Below the pieces are notes generated by a model. It was not told the DNA's origin, searched no databases, and was given only the letters and a program-made list of their open reading frames with translations. DNA of 64,000 nt from Lentinus brumalis (Eukaryota; Basidiomycota; Agaricomycetes; Polyporales; Polyporaceae), in the NCBI GenBank assembly GCA_001792895.1, contig MARA01000042.1:62001-126000 (forward strand). The letters run 5' to 3'. Below are positions 56,064-64,000 of this stretch, one piece after another. Numbering within the stretch: position 1 is the stretch's first letter; each line of letters opens with the position of its first letter. The position numbers and the translations under genes are program-made.

Positions 56064-59000
56064 TTAGATCGGACTGTTGTATGTGTTCCCTTGAGGGATG
56101 TACGTGTTTCGATAGACCTCCGATGTACCTGCTTTTGTACATTATCAGGCCGATACTCATTCCCCGCGCTACATACGTGCCTGATCCGCGACAGCATACT
56201 CGGGTGCGCGGGTGCTCGCAGGAAGCCCGAACGAGCACGCGAGGCTGCCCTCCACGGTAGGAATCTTTGCCTTACGGTGTTTCTGGGTGTTTCTTGGTGG
56301 TATGGTGTGTGGTAAGTGCTCTCGAGTGTGTATAATGAATCGTGTTCTTTTGGCCCACAGAGTGCACTGGCAGCCTCTCTCGGACACTGTCCCGACCGAC
56401 GTCTTGGAGACTGGGGTGCGTCTCAACGACTGCGTTTGTCTGCTGTCGTTCGCGTACTACTCATACTCACAGTGCTGTACAGGCTACGACGAGCGGAGGA
56501 GGACGGGGGACGCGGTGAGGGTGCCAGTGACGGAGACAGGGCGTGCGGAGGGCATGGGGAGGGCATGGGCGGCGTTTGCATGGGTTGGAAAGCGAGCAAG
56601 GCACTCTGCGCCATGCATCCGGGTGCTTCGCTGCTTGGCGCGATCTTACCACGCGATCCGAGCTGGAACGGGCTACCAACGCGCCCGTGTACGCAACGAA
56701 CTCAGACGAATCTCTCCGGCCTGTTGAGCTGCGCCATACGGAATGCGGTTCATTGAAGACGGAATACAGTAAGCTATGTAAATGCAGCGCACGGCGCATC
56801 GCTACTGACAGTACTCCGAAGCTGCCTGCCACACAGCATTACTGCTCTCTGCTCGACCACAATTCCTCCTCCCAGCAATACGTTGGAGAGATTGCGAACG
56901 GGATGGACACAGACTACATACGGGATCACAACGCTATTCGAGGTACAGAATATACTATTTGCCACCGGAAAAGCCTGCCCTCCGCTTGCACTCCGCGTCG
57001 TAACTCTTCGGAGTCTACCGCCGCCGCTCGCCCTCCTTGGTCAGAACGTCAAGCGTCGACGACAAGCCGGGGCTCCGATTGAGGGCCAAAATACGGAGGG
57101 AAGGCGATGGGAACAGGAGGGCCGCCGTCAACATAATACTCAGCTCAAAATCAGAGACATGGAGACGCGTCTCTCCCCAGGCACATCACGCGGTCTGCAA
57201 TCATTGTGCATCCCGGGCCAGCTGCGTATGTTGTCCTCCGACTGGGTCGCGTCCGAGAAACAGATTTCACCGTTCTCCAACAGTGACGCTCCCGAAACAA
57301 TCTCACCATGACCTGTGACCGCCCGCGACCAGCTCGAGACGCATCCCGACAGCGCGGCCTTCGTGTACGCTGCTTGCCGGGAGACTCGCTGGACGGCTCG
57401 ACATCGACTCAGGGCTCACCTAGCGCGTCCTCCGCGATAGCCAGCAGATTCCATACCTTCTTGAGCTTGTTCTCTGCGTTGTGCGTGAGGCAGATGTTGC
57501 TGTCCGATCAACGGGGAGGCGAAGGCGTAATTGTGAGTACAACTTAGGGTTGGGAGCAAGAACAGCGACGTGGGGTGGTGGGTGAACTCAAGGACGAAGA
57601 CCCCACCATCCCGCAACATTTCAGGGAGCATTACGCGGTACGTCGCCTGTGTTCGTTCACAGCGACGAGTCTCACGGAGAACTCAGACAGATCTCGCTTG
57701 TCAAAAATGGACCCTGCGACTCCTGGGCTCAGCCGGGCGGCGTCCAAGACAGCATCCCGCCTTGTGCACTGCCGACGTACCGAATCCTTGCACGTAAGAC
57801 AACATGTATGAGGCCTTCCAGACGCAGACTGACATGGGAAGAGTAGCGACATCAGTGGAATGATAGCGCATGGATCAAGGTCGGATTTCTGTTTTGGGAG
57901 ACGATCGGTATGTCCGGAATTGGGCTCTTACTTTGCCACAACTCATGCAGATGCTGCTCTCTCCCGGCGGACATGCCACACTGTCATGACATGTCTCAGA
58001 ACTACCCATGACTACATCGCATGGTGTCTTGTCATCGCTCCTTGCAAGTATTCCGTTCTGCTCGTCTCGTGGGATGATGTAGAGCTAACATGTGCCCCTC
58101 ACACTGTGCTCAATACTACTCTCTCACCGCTCACTAGACTATCTCATCTTGGTAGCAGGTTGATCATGATGACTCGGACCTCTCGGGTGGCGAGAGTATA
58201 ATTGTGACAGCTTGTTCGCATCCGAGTTCGCACGCAGGTACGCTTCGGAGTTCCGATCTCTCCTCTTGGCAAGCACCCTGACTTGTTATGCCCACCGAAC
58301 GGCAAAGAGCCGCAGTCTCGCGCCTCGATGGGACGCGTGACCTAGCCACCAAAGTGACTGCAATGAACGGATCAATGCTGCGTGGCAGGCCGCGCACAGA
58401 CGGCCCTCCGAGCCTCCGAGGTACACAAGGCGGAGCAGTGGCTACAGTGCCGTGCCAGACGGTACCCACTCTTGGGTTCAGCGCGCAACTGACAAGAAAT
58501 AAATTATACACTGGCAGGTTCCCGGTTGCTGGCACGACCGCAACTGCAATCAGACGTCGACCCGCAGAGAGGGGTCGGCGCGATCCTGACGTCAACGCGG
58601 CAGGCGTATGGGCCTGTCACAATTCCTAACAGAGCGTGCGTGTCTTTGTGAAAATCACTGTGACTGAGAGCGCAGTGCGCCGTCTTCATGCCAGTCTAAT
58701 TCCAACTACAGACCGCACATACAGGCTATCAAGACTGCGACGGACTGCCAGCTCGACCGTCGAGAATGACAGTCAGCTGCTGCACTGCTCCGCCGTGCCG
58801 TAGATTGAAGCTTGCTCAGCCGCATGCCTCTCAGGGCGACCTATTCCAAGTGAGTATCTTGAATGTGGCGTGCTCGATAGCGTTTCCAACGGTGACGTCG
58901 GCTAGCAGATCTCAATTCCATCGGTCGCTCCAAAATATGTTCACTGACGGCTGATGCTCAATCATTTCTCAACAGCCTCGCTGTCTGACCATGACCTCTT

Positions 59001-60055
59001 CTGCTTTGACTCTCATGGAGAACACAACTGCGGTGCGTAACTACATGGACCATTCGACCTGTCCCACTCACGACTCAGTCATGTTTCACGAACACTCAGT
59101 GATTCCGCGCCGGGATCCGCATTTCGGGTGAGGCGGCATGGTTCTAATCCGTCAACATCAGTAAACCGCCAAATTCCGCTGTGCCGGTTGCATGCCTGCG
59201 TCCGAGTCTGTTCCTATCAGTTCTGGACATTCTCCTGAGCTCCCGGCCGAATCACTGCTCCGTCGTGTACGGAGACGACTATCAACCTGAGGACGGGTCG
59301 ACTCGAGGACTTGAGCGCACCGCGCATGCCGCATGCCAATGTATTCCACGCTGAGCGACCGGTCAGGCCCTCATACCTACACGGCAGTTGCGCCAGTGTA
59401 TAGTGTTACTTACTCTCATGGATACCAGTCGACTCTTCTACGAGCCCTGCTTACCTCCAAGCGTGCGAACAGGCTGTCAGGAAGACAGGCAATTGCAGGC
59501 TTCCGCCCATACCTTCGCGTTCTCGAACACGTAAGATGCAACGTCTGTTCGTCTCCGAACTACTAGGCTGCGGCCGGCAAGCTGTCCTGCGCCTGGATTG
59601 GCGCAACCACTGTGGCTGAGCGACCATCATGACAGATGCATGAACGGTGAGTGCCGAATGGAAGTGGCGGGAGTTTCTGACGCGAGATCTGCTCCCAGGT
59701 ACGCAGCTGAATTGTCCTCGACATATCGAGGCCTGGGTATCGAACGCGAAATCCCGACCTCAGGTTGCAACAGTCTATGTACTCGTACACTGGACTCGCT
59801 CTCACCAGAAAGCTATCAGAAGAGGTCCTTGCCAAACGAGCACAACGGTGCACACAGCACGGACTTACCGCGACACGCGACACGCGACACGCAGCACCCG
59901 AGAAGACGGGCAGGAAGACCAAAGAATGAAATTGAACTACCTTGGTACAAACGCGAGCACAGAACGCCGCCGGCGAGCCCTGAACACGATCTTCGCTTCC
60001 TCTACTGACGGACCGTCAAATCCAGATGGTCAAGTCGGTGCGTGCGCCGGAGTCC
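56064..60055. other. Array spacer of unit 2, no supported gene
   Basis: Counterpart of the unit 1 spacer at 47400-51504, shortened by several deletions. The frames that stay open in both spacers change mostly at amino-acid-altering sites, which argues against coding. Confidence 0.6.
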
Positions 60056-63000
60056 GGGTCGGGACCCGACCTACGTGACTGCTGCCTGCGAGTAAGTATG
60101 GAGGCTCCTGCTTGTGGGCACGGCGAGAAAGCGTCCGCTCGTCCGCTCAGCGCTGTGACTCCGCCGCTGTCCGCAATCGCCTGCATGCAGGCAGGCGGGT
60201 AGCATCGCTGCATCAGCTTGTCCGCCGTGACTGGGTGACTCCCAGCAGCATGCAGCACGCACCGAGCACCGAGCACCGAGCACACTGGCGACCGCTCACG
60301 CATCGGGCAGGGAGCATGCCTCCATGCCGGGCCTTCACTGTGAGTCGTGACTCTGGTGTTCGGCGTCCGGCGTCCGCACTCCCAGCACCGAGCACCGAGC
60401 ACCGAGCTCGCCAATCACGCATCGGGCAGGGAGCCTACCTCCGTGCCTCCGCTGTGATTTTGCCGTCCGCAATCAGCAGGCGGGCGGCAGCATCAGCTCG
60501 TCCGCCGTGACTGCCAGCACCGGGCACCGGGCACCGAGCACCGAGCACGCATCCGGCAGGGAGCATGCCTCCCGCTGTGACTCTGGTGTCTCGCCGCAGG
60601 CATCCGAGTATGGGACGCGCGGCGGACGAAGCGGCGAGGCTCTATGTATAACAAGAGCGCGGAGCGCTCTCTCTGGACGCGTCACGACCCACCTCTTCCA
60701 CCCACCTGGACCTTTCCCTGCCTCGCCTGCCCTGCCACAACGTCCTCCTGTCTCCCGGGCTCGCGGCTCACGTCGTGCGAGCCGCCCTGCCGTCATCGAG
60801 GTGCGCACCGTGACTGTCTGACGCGACGCACGAGAGGTACTCACTCACCTGCGCGTTGCAGACGGCAAGCAGCCGGATGGCTGGGCACGACGACGGCGAG
60901 GTGAGTGCGTCGCTTCGCATCCGTGCCTACCTGCTCTCACGATGACCGCGGTCCACGGCAGGTCTTGACCGTAGCTCAAACGTGGGCGGCGACCCTCGGG
61001 CACGTTGCTGTTCGGTGAGTCTATCGCGCCGGGTCGTTACTGGCCTGCTCCTTATGCTGTCTGTTCCCGAGGACGCGCCGCACGTCGTCGCGTTCGTGGA
61101 CGGCAGTTGAGCCTCTGCTCGCCCATCGGACTCGAGGCGTTGTGAGCGAGCGGACCGCGCGTGCGAGACCGACACGGTTCACTCGAGCATCGGTGCGTCT
61201 GCTGTCCGTGCTTCGGTCGCGAAGAGTGCCACTTACATCTTCTGCAGTCTCGCAGGCGGGGTTCGACGTTGATGGAGCCCGGCGAGACGCTCCGTCGAGG
61301 TGAGCTTGCCGTGATCTTCGGCACGGTTGCGGTACTTACCATTCATTGCTCCAGGCCACGCCGCTTCCGTGTCTGTCTGGTGTCTCCTGCGTGAGATGCG
61401 ACTGATTCCGCTGGTGTCGACTCTCGTGTGCGGTGCATATCAGCTCGTCGGCGGAGCCAGGTTTGCTTGACGAGTATCACGACACGGTACGAGGGACGAA
61501 GGCGGGAGAAGGCGGGGTAGCTGGGAGAGGCGGAGAAGTGTTGATGGGCCTAGAGTCTATACGTACTGTATGCCGTTCACGATGCCGTAGCCAATGTGGC
61601 CGCGCTGAGCGTTCGAGATGCGGGAGGGCGGCTGCCGGGGTGAGTTGTCGAAGAAGGCCGTGAGACGGCACGGGGAGAAGCGGCGGGGACGCGATAGGAT
61701 AACCTCGGGCGCACTAATGAGCTCGTCCAGCCGCGCCGTCGCGGTCGCTGCACGCGGACGGGGACATATGGGCAATGATGCGGGGAAGGGAAGGACGCGA
61801 GAGCGCGTAGAAGAGGAACAGACATGCAGTTAGATAGCTTACCTTCATAGTCGTCCAGCGTAAGCCCAGTACAACCGACTTCACAACCCTCCCGAGCCCA
61901 GCCAAGTCGAGAGCTGGTGTTGGCCGTGTGCTGGATAGAGCCGCGTCACCGTTGAGTTGTCTTGATGCGCAGCGCGTCGTAGCAGAGGTGATCGGAGAAG
62001 CAGGAGGCAAGAGGACAGAGGACGCGTCAAGCAGAGCGTGGACGCGCGACGAACGCGACTGCTCGAGTCCCCAGAGAGTCGAGTTGCAGGGAGAGAGGCT
62101 CTGTGTGGTCGAGGACAAGCCATGACGTCGCTTCGGCGCCTTGCGCGCACGATCCTCGATCGCCGATCGAGATAGACTTTGTAGACACGCTGTCCCTCGT
62201 CCGCGACGCGAGCGTTCTTGTGCTTGTCACTGGAGCTGGGCACGACGCGATGCTGGGAAGTAAAATGGCGACCCGACACGCGACTTGATCTCCCCCGACG
62301 TGATTCGCTGATCGAGACGTCTGCACAGCAGACATGAAGACGATTCGAAGCTGCGAGCCTGCGAGGAGAGGTATAGAGACGAGGGGGTAGGACGAGCGAA
62401 CTCCGGTCCCGGGCACCTCGAGTGGGTGGCGATTGACATTCCCCACGGAAGGTATGTTCATGACGTCTTGCTAGTTGCATCAGTCGCTCCCCGCCGGCGT
62501 CGCCTACTAGCAGGCTTTCTTCATCCAATCCCCGCGCGAATCTCAGGCCGACGGGGTGGCCATCAGCCAGCATCAGCCCCGCCTTGTTGCGATCAGTCCC
62601 GCCCCGGCCTCAGTAGTTTGTGCCCTGCATTGCAGACCCCGTTGCCTCGGTGGCTTGCTCCCTACCGCCACCTTCTGCGTTATTACATATACCCATCCTA
62701 GTTCCAGGGCCCGGTCACCCTGGGAGTTCGACTTTGTCCTTTCCCCTTCCTTCTGTGCTTGAATCGCCGCTGACGCGACGATCTCTCTCTAATCTACCCG
62801 GCGACAGGTCGTCTTAATTACCCTCACGATCCTTCCAAGATACCCTGCACGATGTCTCTAGTCCCAACTTCCACCGTCTTTCACGAGCTCTCCGCAACGA
62901 GGTACATGAGCGGTGAGTTCTTCAAAGTCACCTCAAGAGGACGCCTCACTGAAGATGAATATCCACATATAGCTATCGGCCTCATGGTACTCTTGTACGA

Positions 63001-63270
63001 CCATATCCTGACGTTCGCGGATGAAGTCAAGCTCATATGGACTGCCCCCGCTACCTACGCGAAGTACATCTTCTTGCTGAACCGATACACGGTGCTGGGC
63101 ACGCTTCTCGCCGTAGCATATGGTACGTCCATCAGCTATGAGTCCCCTAGTTATTGAAACGACCGCATATATGCGCACAGAAACGTGCGGTTTCGTGAAT
63201 ACCACGTTCACTGACACAGTGCGTATCCCTTCTACGTAAGTATCAGAGCTTATACAAGCTTACATGATAT
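60056..63270. repeat. Near-identical 3.2-kb tract, second copy
   Basis: Counterpart of 51505-54718. It includes the same CACCGAG minisatellite (60151-60596) and the first three exons of array gene copy 3. A single extra G near 62384 is the only difference I found. Confidence 0.85.
61570..62120 (-). other. Possible minus-strand exon pair, unrecognised (second copy)
   Basis: Identical to the candidate exon pair at 53019-53569, within the homogenised tract. The same caveats apply: codon bias and splice-like ends, but no start codon and no family. Confidence 0.25.
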
Positions 63271-64000
63271 CGCTCGTTGCAGGGGTAGGTGCTTATCAAA
63301 GCTCACTTCGGTGGAAGGCGGCTGAACGTGCAACAGATGCAAGCACTTCATCTTCACCTGTTCAATGTTTGCCATCATCTCGGTCGGAATCGCGAACCTC
63401 CTCATCCTCCAGCGAGTAGTCATACTCTGGGAGCACCGCCCGGTACGTTCTCCTCGCGCATACACTCATTGTCTTGCGGCCACACCGCACCTGCTCCCCA
63501 ATCACGGCTTAGCGCGCTTTCGGTGACATTTTGGCAGATCGTCCTCAAAATCATGACAGTAGGCTTCCTTGTTAGCTTCATCGCCCAGGTCGCCACGATG
63601 ATTGTCACGCTCATCAACTTACTGCGTGAGTTCGCCTCGCGCCTCTCGTATCTCACGGACGTCCGGCTGACCACGCATATACTTACGTGACGCAGCCTTC
63701 ATCTCATGGTCTGGCGTCGTAGGCATGTGCGTCGCGACCAAGTCTTCGCCGCTGCTGGTCGCAGTATGGGCTTCTCCGGTGCGTGGTCTTTCACCCGCGA
63801 GTGACGGGACTTGCGAGCCGACCACGCCTACTGATGCACACCGACAGATGCTCTTTGAGGTGTTCGTGCTCGGCTCGACAGCGCTGAACGCGTTGGACCG
63901 GCCGCGGACGATCGAGCTGCCCATCATAAAGGCGTTGCACTCGGACGGGCTCGGGTTCTTCCTCGTACGTCTCTATTGCACGTCAAACTATGACGCGGAG
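62852..64000 (+). CDS. DUF6533-type multi-pass membrane protein, array copy 3 (cut by window edge)
   Basis: Third array paralogue with start MSLVPTSTVFHELSATRYMS. The first three exons are identical to copy 2. Beyond 63270 scattered differences appear, for example QRVVILWEHRP against QQVVILWEHRP and INLL against MNLL. The frame is open to the exon ending SDGLGFFL near 63963, after which the window ends. The 2-nt exon is at 63283-63284. Confidence 0.8.

Larger units (their letters stand above)
44950..64000 (+). repeat. Tandem array of about 8.6-kb units, each with a DUF6533-type gene
   Basis: Three units in head-to-tail order. The gene starts lie at 45619, 54300 and 62852, so the spacings are 8681 and 8552 bp. 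Matching landmarks (upstream gene region, gene, spacer, GC-rich segment) recur in the same order. Unit 1 lacks the GC-rich segment upstream of its gene; the retroelement lies there instead, and homology to the later units begins near 44950. Unit 3 is cut by the window edge, so the array may continue. Unit 1 against unit 2 shows frequent substitutions and small indels; units 2 and 3 are much closer. Confidence 0.9.

Noticed and set aside
1..64000. CRISPR arrays, bacterial operon signals, rRNA or tRNA genes
   Set aside because: The window is eukaryotic nuclear DNA. No CRISPR-like array or rRNA was seen, and no tRNA could be recognised by eye, though a covariance-model scan would be needed to exclude one.

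Overview
The window is nuclear DNA of a filamentous basidiomycete, most likely an Agaricomycete. Genes are split by many 48-70 nt introns with GTNNGT donors and CTNAY branch points, codons prefer C in the third position, and several families are typical of mushroom-forming fungi: FunK1 kinases, DUF6533 membrane proteins and an EF-hand/ZZ protein. A narrower placement (for example Polyporales) would be a guess. Exon joins were worked out by hand from splice signals and reading frame.

Layout. 1-32 kb is ordinary gene-dense housekeeping sequence. It holds the N-terminal half or more of a Tom1/HUWE1-type HECT ubiquitin ligase (minus, running off the left edge), a divergently transcribed PC4/Sub1 coactivator, an ABC1/UbiB mitochondrial kinase-like protein of the Mcp2/ADCK1 type, a multi-pass membrane protein, a branched-chain amino acid aminotransferase, a large EF-hand plus zinc-finger protein, a TBC-domain Rab GAP, a small protein with an XPA C-terminal-like segment, and a family-2 type O-methyltransferase. 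These genes act in unrelated processes and no biosynthetic cluster is evident.

33-38 kb holds a full-length FunK1 kinase gene followed by a tandem 3'-half copy that has lost its kinase core and is joined to a copy of the far-upstream region. 39.1-44.8 kb is a complete tyrosine-recombinase (Ngaro-type) retrotransposon: gag, RT-RNase H and YR frames flanked by split direct repeats in the order A1 ... B1-A2 ... B2, with identical repeat pairs, which suggests recent insertion.

45-64 kb is a tandem array of roughly 8.55-8.7 kb units. Each carries one DUF6533-type membrane protein gene followed by several kb of spacer with little sign of coding. Two genes are complete; the third is cut by the right edge. 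Units 2 and 3 share a 3.2 kb tract that looks essentially identical (51505-54718 and 60056-63270) inside otherwise mildly diverged sequence, as expected from recent gene conversion or unequal crossing-over. The most unusual features are this array with its homogenised tract, an apparent 2-nt micro-exon kept in all three array genes, the intact YR retroelement beside the array, and a single-base frame break in the Tom1 gene.
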